From positions 1-58,346 of the forward strand of contig JAFWDQ010000017.1 of NCBI GenBank assembly GCA_017516065.1: a DNA stretch of 58,346 bases, written 5' to 3'. The DNA is from Oscillospiraceae bacterium. GTDB taxonomy: Bacteria; Bacillota; Clostridia; Oscillospirales; Oscillospiraceae. The position numbers were made by a program, and so were the translations under genes. A model generated the notes under the pieces. That model made no database searches, was not told the origin of the DNA, and saw only the letters and a program-made list of their open reading frames with translations. Shown in pieces: positions 24,565 through 34,424 of the stretch (position 1 is its first letter; each line of letters opens with the position of its first letter).

Positions 24565-25959
24565 TTAAAAGTCCGCGTTGCCCACAGTGCGGGGATGGGG
24601 GAGAACGTCACGGATATTGGCCACGCCGGTGAGGTACATGACCAACCGCTCGAAGCCCAGGCCGAAGCCGGCGTGGGTGGTGGTGCCGTAGCGGCGCAGG
24701 TCCAGATACCACCAGTAGTCCTGGGGATCCATGCCCAGCTCCCGGATCCGGGTCTCCAGCACGTCCAGCCGCTCCTCGCGCTGGGAGCCGCCGATGATCT
24801 CGCCGATGCCGGGGACCAGACAGTCCGCCGCGGCCACGGTCCTGCCGTCGTCGTTCATGCGCATATAGAACGCCTTGATCTCCTTGGGATAGTCGGTGAC
24901 AAAGACAGGGCGCTTGTAGATCTGCTCGGTAAGGAAACGCTCGTGCTCCGTCTGCAGGTCGCAGCCCCAGTCCACGGGATAGTCGAACTTGTGGCCGGAT
25001 TTTTTCAGCAGCTCCACGGCCTCGGTATAGGTGACCCGTCCGAAGTCGGAGGCGGCCACGTGCTCCAGCCGCTCCTTCAGGCCCTTGTCCACGAAGGAGT
25101 TGAAGAAGGCGATCTCATCCGGGCACTGCTCCAGCACGTAGTTGATGATATATTTCACCATGGCCTCCATGACGGCCAGATCGCCGTCCAGATCGCAGAA
25201 GGCCATCTCCGGCTCGATCACCCAGAACTCGGCGGCGTGGCGCTGGGTGTTGGAGTTTTCCGCCCGGAAGGTGGGGCCGAAGGTGTAGACGTTGCCGAAG
25301 GCCATGGCAAAGTTCTCCGCGTTCAGCTGGCCGGACACGGTGAGGCTGGCGCTCTTGCCGAAGAAGTCCTGGCTGAAATCCACGGCGCCGTCCGGGGTGC
25401 GGGGCGGATCGGAGGGATCCAGAGTGGTGACCCGGAACATCTCACCGGCCCCCTCGCAGTCGGAGGCGGTGATGATGGGCGTGTGGACGTAAACAAAGCC
25501 CTGCTCCTGGAAGAATTTATGGATGGCATAGGCCGCCACGGACCGGACCCGGAATGTGGCGGAGAAGAGATTCGTCCGGGGACGCAGATGCTGGATCGTG
25601 CGCAGGAACTCCAGACTGTGGCGCTTTTTCTGCAGCGGATAGTCCGGCGTGGAGGGCCCCTCCACCTCAATGGAGGCTGCCTGGACCTCCAGAGGCTGCT
25701 TGGCCTCCGGCGTCAGCACCAGCTCGCCCCGGACGATGAGGGCCGCGCCCACGTTCTGCCGGGCGATCTGGGCGTAATTTTCCAGCCGCTCAGCGGAAAA
25801 GACGACCTGCAGGTTTTTAAAGCAGGAGCCGTCGTTGAGCTCCACGAAGCCAAAGCTCTTCATATCGCGGATGGTACGCGCCCAGCCGCAGACGGTGACG
25901 GTCTGGCCCGCCAGAGCCTCCCGGTCGGCAAAGAGCCGGGCGATGGTCGTTCTGTCCAT
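24565..25959 (-). CDS. asnS: Asparaginyl-tRNA synthetase
   Basis: It charges tRNA-Asn. The 464 residues are standard. An N-terminal OB-fold anticodon-binding domain ([23 protein letters not shown]) leads into a class II catalytic domain with [16 protein letters not shown] (motif 2) and [15 protein letters not shown] (motif 3). ATG 25959 follows GGGGGGATC; the frame upstream is untranslated leader. A weak ACACGG/CCGTGT hairpin lies just after the stop, ahead of the lipoprotein gene. Confidence 0.96.
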   Translation of the reverse strand: MDRTTIARLFADREALAGQTVTVCGWARTIRDMKSFGFVELNDGSCFKNLQVVFSAERLENYAQIARQNVGAALIVRGELVLTPEAKQPLEVQAASIEVEGPSTPDYPLQKKRHSLEFLRTIQHLRPRTNLFSATFRVRSVAAYAIHKFFQEQGFVYVHTPIITASDCEGAGEMFRVTTLDPSDPPRTPDGAVDFSQDFFGKSASLTVSGQLNAENFAMAFGNVYTFGPTFRAENSNTQRHAAEFWVIEPEMAFCDLDGDLAVMEAMVKYIINYVLEQCPDEIAFFNSFVDKGLKERLEHVAASDFGRVTYTEAVELLKKSGHKFDYPVDWGCDLQTEHERFLTEQIYKRPVFVTDYPKEIKAFYMRMNDDGRTVAAADCLVPGIGEIIGGSQREERLDVLETRIRELGMDPQDYWWYLDLRRYGTTTHAGFGLGFERLVMYLTGVANIRDVLPHPRTVGNADF

Positions 25960-25998
25960 CGTCGATCCCCCCTGTATCTGTGAATTCAATAATAAATC

Positions 25999-26027
25999 AT
26001 TATATCTCCGCATGTCTCTTTTTGCAA
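25999..26027 (-). promoter_or_regulatory. Promoter of asnS
   Basis: TTGCAA, 17 bases and a perfect TATAAT on the minus strand, about 40 bases before the asnS start. Confidence 0.65.
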
Positions 26028-26118
26028 GAGCAGGAAAGGAAAAAACAGGGGACAGGACTGCGGCGCACGCGCTTTGACGCGGATTGTTACAAAAACAACA
26101 GAATAAGCCCCTCTTTTG

Positions 26119-26127
26119 TGGTATACT
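26119..26127 (+). promoter_or_regulatory. Extended -10 promoter of the DUF2156 gene
   Basis: TGGTATACT (TG, one base, TATACT) about 30 bases before the start codon at 26156. No good -35 is seen. Confidence 0.5.
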
Positions 26128-26155
26128 ATATCGTCTTTAAAAGGAGGGCGACGGA

Positions 26156-27049
26156 ATGAGTGATTACGGTGCCCTGAAGCTGACGGACCGGGACTGGTGC
26201 AACGCCTGCTTCCGGCATTCAAGGTTTCAGGGCTGTGAGTATAATTTTACCAACGCTCTGTTGTGGGGCGACCTCTACCGTCAGGTGGTTGCGTGCCGAC
26301 AGGATCTGTTCCTGGCCCGGATCGACGACGAGGCCGGCAATCCCCGGTTTCTGTATCCGGCGGGGGAGGGGACCCTGGAGGACAAACTGGCGGTGATCCG
26401 GGAGGAGAGCGGCAGCGCGCCGCTGCAGCTGATCGCCGCCACGGATCCCCTCAGGGAGGCTCTGGACGCCCGCTGGCCCGGCCGGTTTGAGTACAGAGAG
26501 TTCCCCGGCGGCGCGGACTACGTTTACAGCGTGGACAAGCTGGCGGATCTTCCCGGCAAGCATCTCCACAGCAAGCGCAACCATATCGCCCGGTTTGAAG
26601 AGCATTATCCGGACTGGCGCTTCGAGCCGGTGACGGCGGAGAATCTGCCGGACTGCTGCGCCATGGCGGACCTCTGGTACGAAGAGAACCTCGAGCGGGA
26701 GCCCTCTCTGGCAGAGGAGCAGCCGATCCTGCAGTATGCCTTCGACCACATGGAGGAGCTGGAGCTGGAGGGCGGTCTCATCCGGGCCGACGGCAGGGTG
26801 CTGGCCTTCACCCTCGGCGACTTTATCACCGAGGATTCCTACGATATCCACTTTGAAAAGGCTTTCGGGGAGATCCAGGGGACCTATCCTATCATCAACC
26901 GGGAGTTTGTCCGCTATCTCCGCAGCCGCTATCCGGACCTGCGCTGGATCAACCGGGAGAACGATATGGATCTGGAGGGCCTGCGGAAGGCAAAGCTGTC
27001 CTATCACCCGGATCTGGTGATGAAGAAGTATCTGGTCCGGGAGCGCTGA
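26156..27049 (+). CDS. DUF2156 (GNAT-like acyltransferase fold) protein
   Basis: 297 residues. It resembles the DUF2156 family, which shares the double GNAT fold with the catalytic domain of phosphatidylglycerol lysyltransferases (MprF) but is soluble. Typical segments are GADYVYSVDKLADLPGKHLH, SKRNHIARF, INREFVRYL and WINRENDMDLEGLRKAK. It may transfer an aminoacyl or other acyl group; the acceptor is unknown. It has no membrane segment. AAAGGAGGGCGACGG precedes the ATG. It appears to be a single-gene unit. Confidence 0.8.
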   Translation: MSDYGALKLTDRDWCNACFRHSRFQGCEYNFTNALLWGDLYRQVVACRQDLFLARIDDEAGNPRFLYPAGEGTLEDKLAVIREESGSAPLQLIAATDPLREALDARWPGRFEYREFPGGADYVYSVDKLADLPGKHLHSKRNHIARFEEHYPDWRFEPVTAENLPDCCAMADLWYEENLEREPSLAEEQPILQYAFDHMEELELEGGLIRADGRVLAFTLGDFITEDSYDIHFEKAFGEIQGTYPIINREFVRYLRSRYPDLRWINRENDMDLEGLRKAKLSYHPDLVMKKYLVRER

Positions 27050-27072
27050 TTCCTTTTATTATTTTAAGGTAA

Positions 27073-27103
27073 GGGGCCTCCCGGCAGGGGCAGGGGAGGC
27101 CCC
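27073..27103 (+). terminator. Terminator after the DUF2156 gene
   Basis: ggggcctccc and gggaggcccc form a strong stem with an 11-base loop. The T-run (cttttac) is short and set back. It is the first element in the 434-base gap before rpsJ. Confidence 0.6.
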
Positions 27104-27192
27104 TGCCCGCTTTTACGGAGCATTCCCCCTTTTCTTTGTGACAAACAGCAAAAAACGGGGGGAAATTTTCTCTGATTCAGATAAAATTTTTC

Positions 27193-27221
27193 TTGACAAC
27201 CAGCCGTGCGTGTATTATGAT
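27193..27221 (+). promoter_or_regulatory. Promoter of the S10-spc-alpha operon
   Basis: A perfect TTGACA, a 17-base spacer and TATGAT, with an AT-rich stretch just upstream that could act as an UP element. The leader to rpsJ is about 255 bases. The gap 27050-27483 holds only the terminator before it, this promoter and the leader hairpins. Confidence 0.8.
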
Positions 27222-27358
27222 ATTTAAGCGCCTCTGAGGGCGCACTATGCGATGATGCGGGAGATTGCGGCAAAATGCCGGTAACTTCCGCGGAGTATGT
27301 CCGTAAATCGGGCGGCTGAGAGCTTCTGTACTGCGCGTATATCGTCACGTACATAAGA

Positions 27359-27385
27359 CGGCCGGACTTTGAGCCGGCTGTTTTT
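27359..27385 (+). terminator. First leader terminator before rpsJ
   Basis: CGGCCGG pairs with CCGGCTG (7 bp, one G-T) around an 8-base loop, followed directly by five T. Its place inside the leader suggests attenuation of the ribosomal operon. Further small hairpins (for example GCGCC/GGCGC near 27229) lie upstream. Confidence 0.6.
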
Positions 27386-27430
27386 GTGGACTGGAGTGAT
27401 ACGCACGGGAAAGCGGACAGAAAATCTCAC

Positions 27431-27468
27431 CGTACGAAGCGAGACACAAGTTCACTTTGTACGTTTTT
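27431..27468 (+). terminator. Second leader terminator before rpsJ
   Basis: CGTACGAAG and CTTTGTACG pair over 9 bp around a 15-base loop, followed by five T that run into AAGGAGG of rpsJ. It could stop transcription or hide the ribosome site. Confidence 0.5.
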
Positions 27469-27483
27469 AAGGAGGAAAACACA

Positions 27484-27798
27484 ATGGCACCCCAGACCGA
27501 CAAGATCCGTATCCGTCTCAAGGCTTACGACCACCAGCTCATCGACGCTTCCGCCGAGCGCATCGTGGAGACCGCCAAGCGCACCGGCGCCACCGTCTCC
27601 GGTCCCATCCCGCTGCCCACCAAGCGCGAGATCGTGACCATCCTGCGGGCCGTCCATAAGTATAAGGACAGCCGCGAGCAGTTCGAGCGCCGTACCCACA
27701 AGCGTCTGATTGACATCCAGAAGCCCAACGCCAAGACCATTGAAGCTCTGACGACCATGGAGCTGCCCGCCGGCGTTGAGATCGAGATCAAGCTCTGA
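27484..27798 (+). CDS. rpsJ: 30S ribosomal protein S10
   Basis: 104 residues ([21 protein letters not shown]), including [18 protein letters not shown], the conserved C-terminal hairpin. It sits in the 30S head and, as NusE, also takes part in antitermination complexes. First gene of the operon. ATG 27484 follows AAGGAGGAAAACACA; an earlier in-frame start at 27457 lies before this site and is not used. A long leader with two terminator-like hairpins precedes it. Confidence 0.97.
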   Translation: MAPQTDKIRIRLKAYDHQLIDASAERIVETAKRTGATVSGPIPLPTKREIVTILRAVHKYKDSREQFERRTHKRLIDIQKPNAKTIEALTTMELPAGVEIEIKL

Positions 27799-27844
27799 GT
27801 CCGGATTCAGATATACCTTATTAAATTATCAGCGAAAGCCCCAT

Positions 27845-27867
27845 GTCTGCCGTCTTGCGAGGCAGAC
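27845..27867 (+). other. Hairpin in the rpsJ-rplC gap
   Basis: GTCTGCC and GGCAGAC form a 7-bp stem with a 9-base loop in a 141-base gap, unusually long for this operon. No T-run. It could be a ribosomal-protein binding site or mRNA processing element; this is inference. Confidence 0.4.
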
Positions 27868-27939
27868 GGGTCAAGTTGCCAGACCAATGCCGCCCCAACC
27901 GGTACGTCTGTCAACCAATAACCAAAGGAGGAACCAAAT

Positions 27940-28665
27940 ATGTCGAAAGCGATTCTCGGCAAGAAGGTCGGCATGACGCAGATCTTTGACGCCGACGGCA
28001 AGGTCATCCCCGTCACCGTCATCGAAGCCGGTCCCTGCACCGTGGTGATGAAGAAGACCGCCGAACGCGACGGCTACGAAGCCGTCCAGCTCGGGTTCGA
28101 GGACGTCCCCGAGCGCAAACTGACCAAGCCTGAGATCGGCCACCTGAAGCAGGCCGGCGACGCCCGCAAGAAGTATCTGCGGGAGTTCCAGCTGGACGAC
28201 GCCGAAGAGCTCAACCCCGGCGACGTGCTCCGCGCCGATGTCTTCGCCGAAGGCGACCATGTGGACGTCACCGGCATCAGCCGCGGTAAAGGCTACGCCG
28301 GCGTCATCAAGCGCCACGGCGCTCAGCGCACCCCCACCAGCCATGGCGGCGGCCCCGTCCACCGTCATGCCGGCTCCATGGGCTCGGCCACCGATGCCTC
28401 CCGGATCTTCCCGGGTAAGATCGGCGCCGGTCACATGGGCTGCGAGCAGGTCACCGTGCAGAATCTGGACGTGGTCAAGGTCGATCCCGAGATCAACCTG
28501 ATCGCCGTCCGCGGCGCAGTTCCCGGCCCCAAGGGCGGCCTGGTCTCCATCAAGACCACCGTCAAGAACATCGCCGAGAAGAAGGGCGAGGCCGGCGTCA
28601 GCGTCAACCCGCAGAAGGCTTCCGCCCGCGTCAACCCGCAGAAGGCTTCCGCCCGCAACAAATAA
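27940..28665 (+). CDS. rplC: 50S ribosomal protein L3
   Basis: 241 residues against about 210 in most bacteria. [20 protein letters not shown] and the central loop [15 protein letters not shown] are typical; the loop reaches the peptidyl transferase centre. The extra length is a basic C-terminal tail ending in VNPQKASAR twice and then NK, produced by a perfect 27-bp tandem duplication. AAAGGAGGAACCAAAT precedes the ATG. Confidence 0.96.
   Translation: MSKAILGKKVGMTQIFDADGKVIPVTVIEAGPCTVVMKKTAERDGYEAVQLGFEDVPERKLTKPEIGHLKQAGDARKKYLREFQLDDAEELNPGDVLRADVFAEGDHVDVTGISRGKGYAGVIKRHGAQRTPTSHGGGPVHRHAGSMGSATDASRIFPGKIGAGHMGCEQVTVQNLDVVKVDPEINLIAVRGAVPGPKGGLVSIKTTVKNIAEKKGEAGVSVNPQKASARVNPQKASARNK
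28603..28656 (+). repeat. 27-bp tandem duplication at the rplC end
   Basis: Two identical 27-base units (28603-28629 and 28630-28656) encode VNPQKASAR twice. The absence of any difference suggests a recent event or strong homogenisation. Confidence 0.9.
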
Positions 28666-28684
28666 GGAAAGGAGAGTTTGAATC

Positions 28685-29308
28685 ATGCCTAAGGCTACCG
28701 TTTTCAATATGGCTGGTGAGCAGGTCGGCGAGATCGAGCTTTCCGAGGCCATCTTCGGCATCGAGCCCAATGAGACGGCCGTCCATACCGTCGTCAAGAA
28801 TCATCTGGCCAATCGCCGGCAGGGCACGCAGAGCGCGCTGACCCGCGCCGAGGTCTCCGGCGGCGGCATCAAGCCCTATCGCCAGAAGGGCACCGGCCGG
28901 GCCCGTCAGGGCAGCACCCGCGCTCCCCAGTGGACCCACGGCGGCATCGTGTTTGCCCCGAAGCCCCGGAGCTACCGTTACACAGTCAACAAGAAGGAGC
29001 GCCGTCTGGCTCTCAAATCCGTGCTGTCCGCCAAGGCGGCCGCCGGTCAGATCATCGTCATCGACGATCTGAAGATGGATGAGATCAAGACAAAGAATTT
29101 CGCTGCGTTCCTGGATAAGATCAACGCGGAGAACAAGGCCCTTGTCGTGACCCCCGAGGTCAACGAGAACGTGATCAAGTCCGCCCGGAACATTCCCGGT
29201 GTGAAGACCGCGCCGGCCCGGCTCATCAATACCTATGATGTCCTGAACGCCCGCAGCTTCATCGTGGACAAGGCCGCTCTGGCCGTGATCGAGGAGGTAT
29301 TCGCATGA
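28685..29308 (+). CDS. rplD: 50S ribosomal protein L4
   Basis: 207 residues, normal length. The extended loop that lines the exit tunnel is seen as [19 protein letters not shown]. In E. coli L4 represses the S10 operon through the rpsJ leader; whether that applies here is unknown. It overlaps rplW by 4 bases. GGAAAGGAG precedes its start. Confidence 0.97.
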   Translation: MPKATVFNMAGEQVGEIELSEAIFGIEPNETAVHTVVKNHLANRRQGTQSALTRAEVSGGGIKPYRQKGTGRARQGSTRAPQWTHGGIVFAPKPRSYRYTVNKKERRLALKSVLSAKAAAGQIIVIDDLKMDEIKTKNFAAFLDKINAENKALVVTPEVNENVIKSARNIPGVKTAPARLINTYDVLNARSFIVDKAALAVIEEVFA

Positions 29309-29595
29309 CCGCTTATGATATCATCAAACGCCCCATCATCACGGAGCAGTCCATGGAGGGCGCAGAGAGCAAGAAGTATGTCTTCGAGGTCGCCCCTACT
29401 GCCAATAAGATCGAGATCCGCAAGGCCGTGGAGGAGATTTTCGGCGTGAAGGTCGCCTATGTCAATACCCTGAACATGAAGGGCAAGAAAAAGCGCCTGG
29501 GCCGCTATCCTGAGGGCCGTACCAACCACTGGAAGAAAGCGATGGTCCAGCTCACCGAGGACTCCAAGACCATCGAGTTCTTCGAGGGCGTGTAA
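29305..29595 (+). CDS. rplW: 50S ribosomal protein L23
   Basis: 96 residues starting [18 protein letters not shown]23 lies at the tunnel exit and docks trigger factor and SRP. Segments [23 protein letters not shown] and [14 protein letters not shown] are typical. It overlaps the rplD stop (ATGA), so the two are probably coupled. Confidence 0.97.
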   Translation: MTAYDIIKRPIITEQSMEGAESKKYVFEVAPTANKIEIRKAVEEIFGVKVAYVNTLNMKGKKKRLGRYPEGRTNHWKKAMVQLTEDSKTIEFFEGV

Positions 29596-29609
29596 GGAGG
29601 TAAGACGCA

Positions 29610-30446
29610 ATGGCGATCAAGAGTTTTAATCCCACAACGCCGGCCAGACGAAACATGACCGTCTCCGGCTTTGACGGCATCGACAAGAAGGCCAAGCCGG
29701 AGCGCAGCCTGACCGAGAGCCTGAAGAAGCACGCCGGCCGCAACAGCTACGGCCGCATCACCGTCCGCCACAGAGGCGGCGGCAACAAGCGCAAGTACCG
29801 CATCATCGACTTCAAGCGCGACAAGGTGGATATGCCCGCCACGGTCCTGCGTCTGGAGTATGACCCCAACCGCAGCGCCAACATCGCCCTGGTCCAGTAT
29901 GAGGACGGGGAGAAGAGATATATCCTGGCTCCCGTGGGCCTGGTCCCCGGCGCGGAGATCATCTCCTCGGAGAAGGCCGATATCAAGCCGGGCAACTGCC
30001 TGCCCATCGCCAACATCCCCGTGGGTACCGTGATCCACAACATCGAGCTGTATCCCGGCCGCGGCGCCCAGCTGGTCCGCTCCGCCGGCACCTCCGCCCA
30101 GCTGATGGCGAAGGAAGGCGAGCAGGCGCAGATCCGTCTGCCCTCCGGCGAGGTCCGCATCGTCCGCATCAACTGCAAGGCGGTCATCGGCCAGGTCGGC
30201 AACATCGACCACGAGAACATCTCCATCGGCAAGGCCGGCCGCAAGCGCCACATGGGCTGGCGGCCCACCGTCCGCGGCAGTGTCATGAACCCCTGTGACC
30301 ATCCCCACGGCGGCGGCGAAGGCAAGAGCCCCATCGGCCGTCCCGGCCCTGTGACCCCCTGGGGCAAGCCGACTCTGGGCTACAAGACCCGGAAGACGAA
30401 GAACCCCACCGAGAAGTTCATCGTCAAGCATCGCAACTCGAAGTAA
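29610..30446 (+). CDS. rplB: 50S ribosomal protein L2
   Basis: 278 residues, standard. [18 protein letters not shown] opens the protein, and the C-terminal [25 protein letters not shown]-like segment (with the key His of the HGGGEG turn) is intact. It binds 23S rRNA near the peptidyl transferase centre. It lies 14 bases after rplW with a GGAGG site. Confidence 0.97.
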   Translation: MAIKSFNPTTPARRNMTVSGFDGIDKKAKPERSLTESLKKHAGRNSYGRITVRHRGGGNKRKYRIIDFKRDKVDMPATVLRLEYDPNRSANIALVQYEDGEKRYILAPVGLVPGAEIISSEKADIKPGNCLPIANIPVGTVIHNIELYPGRGAQLVRSAGTSAQLMAKEGEQAQIRLPSGEVRIVRINCKAVIGQVGNIDHENISIGKAGRKRHMGWRPTVRGSVMNPCDHPHGGGEGKSPIGRPGPVTPWGKPTLGYKTRKTKNPTEKFIVKHRNSK

Positions 30447-30461
30447 GGAGGCAGAGAATAG

Positions 30462-30740
30462 ATGAGCAGAAGTATTAAAAAGGGTCCGTTCTGTGCTCCC
30501 GAGCTGCTGAAGCGGGTCGATGAGATGAACAAGAGCGGCGACAAAAAAGTGCTGAAGACCTGGTCTCGCGCTTCCATGATCTTCCCCTCTTTTGTGGGCC
30601 ACACCATCGCCGTCCATGACGGCCGCAAGCACGTTCCCGTGTATATCACGGAGGACATGGTGGGTCACAAGCTGGGCGAGTTTGCTCCCACCCGGACGTT
30701 CCGAGGTCATGCAGGCAGCAAGACCTCCAAGACCAAGTAA
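30462..30740 (+). CDS. rpsS: 30S ribosomal protein S19
   Basis: 92 residues ([19 protein letters not shown]), with the conserved [19 protein letters not shown] and [14 protein letters not shown]. Located in the 30S head beside S13. GGAGG site 15 bases after rplB. Confidence 0.97.
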   Translation: MSRSIKKGPFCAPELLKRVDEMNKSGDKKVLKTWSRASMIFPSFVGHTIAVHDGRKHVPVYITEDMVGHKLGEFAPTRTFRGHAGSKTSKTK

Positions 30741-30755
30741 GGAGGAGAGACGAGA

Positions 30756-31088
30756 ATGGAAGCCAGAGCTGAACTGAGATATGCCCGTATCTCTCCCCGT
30801 AAGGTGCAGATCGTCTGCGATCTGATCCGGGGCAAAAGCGTTCCCATGGCCACGGCCATTTTGCAGGAAACTCCCAAGGCGGCCTCCGAGCTGATGCTCA
30901 AGCTCCTCAAGAGCGCGGCAGCCAATGCGGAAAACAATCACTCAATGGATCCCGAGAAGCTCTATGTTGCCAAGACGTATGCCAACCCCGGACCGATCCT
31001 GAAGCGGATCCAGCCCCGGGCTCAGGGCAGAGCCTACCGCATCAACAAGAGAACCTCGCACATCACCATTGTGCTGGACGAACGCTAA
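30756..31088 (+). CDS. rplV: 50S ribosomal protein L22
   Basis: 110 residues. The tunnel-lining beta-hairpin is present as [20 protein letters not shown], followed by RTSHITIVL. Normal length and position between rpsS and rpsC. Confidence 0.97.
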   Translation: MEARAELRYARISPRKVQIVCDLIRGKSVPMATAILQETPKAASELMLKLLKSAAANAENNHSMDPEKLYVAKTYANPGPILKRIQPRAQGRAYRINKRTSHITIVLDER

Positions 31089-31103
31089 GGGAGGAGGAAA
31101 TTT

Positions 31104-32003
31104 ATGGGACAGAAAGTTCATCCGCACGGCCTGCGTGTCGGCGTTATCAAAGACTGGGATTCCCGTTGGTATGCCTCCAATGAGAAGGTCGGCGATCTGC
31201 TGGTTGAGGATTTCAAGATCCGCAAGTATCTCAAGCAGAGCCTGTATTCTGCCGGTATCCCCAAGATCGAGATCGAGCGCGACAACGCGAAGGTCCGCAT
31301 TTATCTCCACTGTGCCCGTCCCGGCGTCGTGATCGGCAAGGGCGGCGCGGAGATCGAGGCCATTCAGAAGAAGGTCTCCTCCATGATCAACAAGCCCGTT
31401 GAGCTGAAGGTCGTCGAGGTCCGCAACCCCGACATGGACGCGCAGCTGGTGGCCGAGAATATCGCCGCCCAGCTTGAGAAGCGCATCTCCTTCCGCCGGG
31501 CTATGAAGAACGCCATGGGCCGCGCCATGCGCGCCGGCGCCCGCGGCATCAAGACCTGCTGCTCCGGCCGTCTCGGCGGCGCCGAGATCGCCCGTACGGA
31601 GCACTATCATGACGGCACGATCCCCCTGCAGACCATCCGTGCCGACATTGACTACGGCTTTGCAGAGGCCGCCACGACCTTCGGCCGCATCGGCGTGAAG
31701 GTGTGGATCTACAAGGGAGAGGTCCTCAGCCAGACCCTGCGCACCACTCCCCGTACCATGGATACCACCAAGCCCGTCCGCGATCGCAATGATCGCCGCC
31801 GCAACGATCGTCGTGGCGGCAACCGCGGCGGCTACAACCGCGGCGGTCAGGGCGGCCAGGGCGGCAATCGCGGCGGTTACAACAACCGCGGCGGTCAGGG
31901 CGGCTACAACCGCGGCCAGGGCGGCAATCGTCCCGGCGGTCAGGGCGGCAATCGTCCTCCCCGTCCCGCCGCCGATACTCCCAGAGAAGGAGGCGCGCAG
32001 TAA
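31104..32003 (+). CDS. rpsC: 30S ribosomal protein S3 with long RGG-rich C-terminal tail
   Basis: 299 residues against about 220 usually. Residues 1-215 are standard S3: [13 protein letters not shown], the KH-domain loop VIGKGGAEI (77-84) and the C-terminal domain ending [12 protein letters not shown]. Residues 220-299 are an added low-complexity tail: an Arg/Asp-rich start ([11 protein letters not shown]) and then repeats of [11 protein letters not shown] and GGNR. Such RGG boxes bind RNA in eukaryotic and some bacterial proteins. The tail stays in frame up to the stop, which overlaps the rplP start (TAATG). Function of the tail is unknown. Confidence 0.96.
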   Translation: MGQKVHPHGLRVGVIKDWDSRWYASNEKVGDLLVEDFKIRKYLKQSLYSAGIPKIEIERDNAKVRIYLHCARPGVVIGKGGAEIEAIQKKVSSMINKPVELKVVEVRNPDMDAQLVAENIAAQLEKRISFRRAMKNAMGRAMRAGARGIKTCCSGRLGGAEIARTEHYHDGTIPLQTIRADIDYGFAEAATTFGRIGVKVWIYKGEVLSQTLRTTPRTMDTTKPVRDRNDRRRNDRRGGNRGGYNRGGQGGQGGNRGGYNNRGGQGGYNRGQGGNRPGGQGGNRPPRPAADTPREGGAQ

Positions 32004-32446
32004 TGCTTTTACCGAAGAGAGTTAAGTACCGCCGGGTCCAGAGAGGCCGCATGAAGGGCAAGGCCACCCGGGGCAACACCGTGACCTACGGTGAGTATGG
32101 CCTGCAGGCTCTGGAGCCCGCATGGATCACCAGCCAGCAGATCGAGGCCGCCCGTATCGCCATGACCCGTTATATCAAGCGCGGCGGTCAGGTCTGGATC
32201 AAGATTTTCCCCGACAAGCCCGTTACCCAGAAGCCCGCTGAGACCCGAATGGGTTCCGGTAAGGGTTCCCCTGAGTACTGGGTCGCCGTCGTCAAGCCCG
32301 GCCGCGTTCTCTTTGAGATCGCCGGCGTACCCGAAGAGACTGCCGCAGAGGCGATGCGTCTGGCCAGCCACAAGCTGCCCATCAAGACGAAGTTCATCGT
32401 CAAGGAGCAGCCTTCGGAGACTGAGAATGGTGGTGAAGCAGAATGA
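32003..32446 (+). CDS. rplP: 50S ribosomal protein L16
   Basis: 147 residues beginning [19 protein letters not shown]. The segment around residue 80 ([21 protein letters not shown]) is the conserved loop near the A-site tRNA. Its start shares one base with the rpsC stop; AGAAGGAGG lies inside the end of rpsC. It overlaps rpmC by 4 bases. Confidence 0.97.
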   Translation: MLLPKRVKYRRVQRGRMKGKATRGNTVTYGEYGLQALEPAWITSQQIEAARIAMTRYIKRGGQVWIKIFPDKPVTQKPAETRMGSGKGSPEYWVAVVKPGRVLFEIAGVPEETAAEAMRLASHKLPIKTKFIVKEQPSETENGGEAE

Positions 32447-32649
32447 AGACCGCTGAGATCCGCAAGCTCTCCGCTGCCGAGCTTGAAAAGCGCGTGACGG
32501 ACCTGAAGAAGGACCTGTTTCAGCTGCGCCTTCAGCACGCTACCAATCAGCTGGAGAATCCGCTGAAGATTGCGGAGGTAAAGCGGGACATCGCCCGCAT
32601 CAAGACCATTATGCGCGAGAAGGAGCTTGCCGCTCCCGCCAGCCGATAA
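32443..32649 (+). CDS. rpmC: 50S ribosomal protein L29
   Basis: 68 residues ([18 protein letters not shown]), an all-helical protein next to L23 at the tunnel exit. [16 protein letters not shown] is typical. ATGA overlap with rplP implies coupling. Confidence 0.96.
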   Translation: MKTAEIRKLSAAELEKRVTDLKKDLFQLRLQHATNQLENPLKIAEVKRDIARIKTIMREKELAAPASR

Positions 32650-32663
32650 GGAGGAGAACTTAA

Positions 32664-32927
32664 ATGGCAGAAAACAGAACGTCCTCCCGCAAGACCAGAG
32701 TCGGCAAGGTTATCTCCGATAAGATGGATAAGACGATTGTGGTCGCAATTGCGGACAGAGTGCAGCACCCGCTGTATAAGAAGTTTATCAAGAGGACCTA
32801 CAAGCTCAAGGCCCACGACGAGAACAATGAGTGCGGCATCGGCGATACGGTCCGTGTGATGGAGACCCGCCCCCTGTCCAAGGACAAGAGATGGCGTCTG
32901 GTCGAGATCATTGAAAAGGCGAAGTAA
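32664..32927 (+). CDS. rpsQ: 30S ribosomal protein S17
   Basis: 87 residues, an OB-fold rRNA-binding protein: [19 protein letters not shown] and [20 protein letters not shown] are conserved. AAGGAGGAG site 14 bases after rpmC. Confidence 0.97.
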   Translation: MAENRTSSRKTRVGKVISDKMDKTIVVAIADRVQHPLYKKFIKRTYKLKAHDENNECGIGDTVRVMETRPLSKDKRWRLVEIIEKAK

Positions 32928-32939
32928 GGAGGTGTCGGT

Positions 32940-33308
32940 ATGATTCAGCAAGAGACATATCTGAAGGTTGCCGACAATACCGGCGCCAAGGAAATCAAGT
33001 GCATCCGCGTTCTGGGCGGCTCCAAGCGCAAGTACGGCAACATCGGCGACGTGGTCGTGGCCTCCGTGCGCAAGGCCGCTCCCGGCGGCACCGTGAAGAA
33101 GGGCGAGGTCGTCCGCGCCGTGATCGTGCGCAGCGCCAAGGGCATCCGTCGTGCCGACGGCACCTACGTCCGCTTTGACGACAACGCCGCGGTGCTGATC
33201 CGCGACGACAAGAATCCCCGCGGCACCCGCATCTTCGGGCCCGTGGCTCGCGAGCTGAGAGATAAGGACTACATGAAGATCCTGTCCCTGGCTCCCGAGG
33301 TCATTTGA
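32940..33308 (+). CDS. rplN: 50S ribosomal protein L14
   Basis: 122 residues ([18 protein letters not shown]), with [15 protein letters not shown] and [15 protein letters not shown]. It binds the 30S interface and ribosome-silencing factors. AAGGAGG 8 bases ahead of the ATG. Confidence 0.97.
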   Translation: MIQQETYLKVADNTGAKEIKCIRVLGGSKRKYGNIGDVVVASVRKAAPGGTVKKGEVVRAVIVRSAKGIRRADGTYVRFDDNAAVLIRDDKNPRGTRIFGPVARELRDKDYMKILSLAPEVI

Positions 33309-33322
33309 GGGAGGTTCGCGAG

Positions 33323-33637
33323 ATGGCAAAGTTGAACATCAAGAAGGACGACCAGGTCGTCGTCCTGTCCGGCAAGAATAAGGGCAAGCGGGGCAAGGTC
33401 CTCAAGGCCGAGCCCGCCACCGGCAAGGTGATCGTGGAGGGCGTGAATATCGTCTCCCGTCACAAGAAGCCCCGGCGGTCCGGCGAACCCGGCGGCATCA
33501 TAAAGAAGGAAGCCCCCATCTACGCCTGCAAGGTCATGCACGTCTGCCCCAAGTGCGATAAGCCGACCCGCGCCGCCTTCAAGGTCGAAAACGGCAAGAA
33601 GGCCCGGGTGTGCAAGCACTGCGGCGCGGAAATTTGA
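33323..33637 (+). CDS. rplX: 50S ribosomal protein L24
   Basis: 104 residues with the KOW motif [18 protein letters not shown]. The C-terminal part carries CPKC and CKHC pairs that may bind zinc. ATG 33323 follows GGGAGGTTCGCGAG; an in-frame ATG at 33305 overlaps the end of rplN and is less likely. Confidence 0.96.
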   Translation: MAKLNIKKDDQVVVLSGKNKGKRGKVLKAEPATGKVIVEGVNIVSRHKKPRRSGEPGGIIKKEAPIYACKVMHVCPKCDKPTRAAFKVENGKKARVCKHCGAEI

Positions 33638-33654
33638 CAGAGAGGAGTAAGACA

Positions 33655-34197
33655 ATGCCCAGACTTAAGACAAAGTATAAGGAAGAGGTCGCTCCCGCTC
33701 TGATGGAAAAGTTCGGCTACAAAAGCGTTATGCAGGTTCCCCGCCTGGACAAGATCGTGGTCAACGTCGGCTGCGGCGAGGCCCGGGACAACGCCAAGGT
33801 CCTGGAGGCTGTGGTCCGCGATCTGACCACCATCACCGGTCAGCACGCTGTGGTCACCAAGGCCCGCAAGTCCGTTGCTAACTTCAAGGTCCGTGAGGGC
33901 ATGAGCATCGGCGCCAAGGTCACCCTCCGGGGCGACCGCATGTGGGAGTTCCTGGATCGTCTGCTCAACGTGGCGCTGCCCCGTGTCCGCGACTTCCGCG
34001 GCATCAATCCCAACGCCTTCGACGGCCGCGGCAACTATGCCCTGGGCGTTAAGGAGCAGCTGATTTTCCCGGAGATCGAGTACGATAAGATCGATAAGAT
34101 CCGCGGTATGGACATCGTGATCGCCACCACCGCGAAGAACGACGAAGAGGGCAAGGCTCTGCTGGAGCTCATCGGCGCCCCCTTCTATAAAGCCTGA
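33655..34197 (+). CDS. rplE: 50S ribosomal protein L5
   Basis: 180 residues starting [20 protein letters not shown]; 5S rRNA-binding protein of the central protuberance. [20 protein letters not shown] and [20 protein letters not shown] are conserved. ATG 33655 follows GAGAGGAG after the rplX stop; the open frame from 33610 overlaps rplX and lacks a ribosome site. Confidence 0.97.
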   Translation: MPRLKTKYKEEVAPALMEKFGYKSVMQVPRLDKIVVNVGCGEARDNAKVLEAVVRDLTTITGQHAVVTKARKSVANFKVREGMSIGAKVTLRGDRMWEFLDRLLNVALPRVRDFRGINPNAFDGRGNYALGVKEQLIFPEIEYDKIDKIRGMDIVIATTAKNDEEGKALLELIGAPFYKA

Positions 34198-34211
34198 GGA
34201 GGAAGAACCGT

Positions 34212-34397
34212 ATGGCAAAGAAAGCTATGATCCTCAAGCAGCAGGCGGAGCCCAAGTATTCCACCCGCCGCTATAACCGCTGCAAGCTCTGCGGCCGTCC
34301 CCATGCCTATCTGCGCAATTACGGCATCTGCCGTATCTGCTTCCGTGAGCTGGCCTACAAGGGCGAGATCCCCGGCGTGCGCAAGGCGTCCTGGTAA
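34212..34397 (+). CDS. rpsN: 30S ribosomal protein S14, zinc type
   Basis: 61 residues, the short S14 with two CXXC pairs (CKLC and CRIC) that hold zinc, as in the B. subtilis spc-operon S14. The long zinc-free paralogue used under zinc limitation is not in this window. GAGGAGG site after rplE. Confidence 0.97.
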   Translation: MAKKAMILKQQAEPKYSTRRYNRCKLCGRPHAYLRNYGICRICFRELAYKGEIPGVRKASW

Positions 34398-34424
34398 ACC
34401 GCGTTTCATGTATCGGTAACGGAT

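Noticed and set aside
31800-31970. CRISPR-like array in the repeated DNA at the end of rpsC
   Set aside because: The repeats are short, in frame, encode RGG-type residues and have no spacers of even size.
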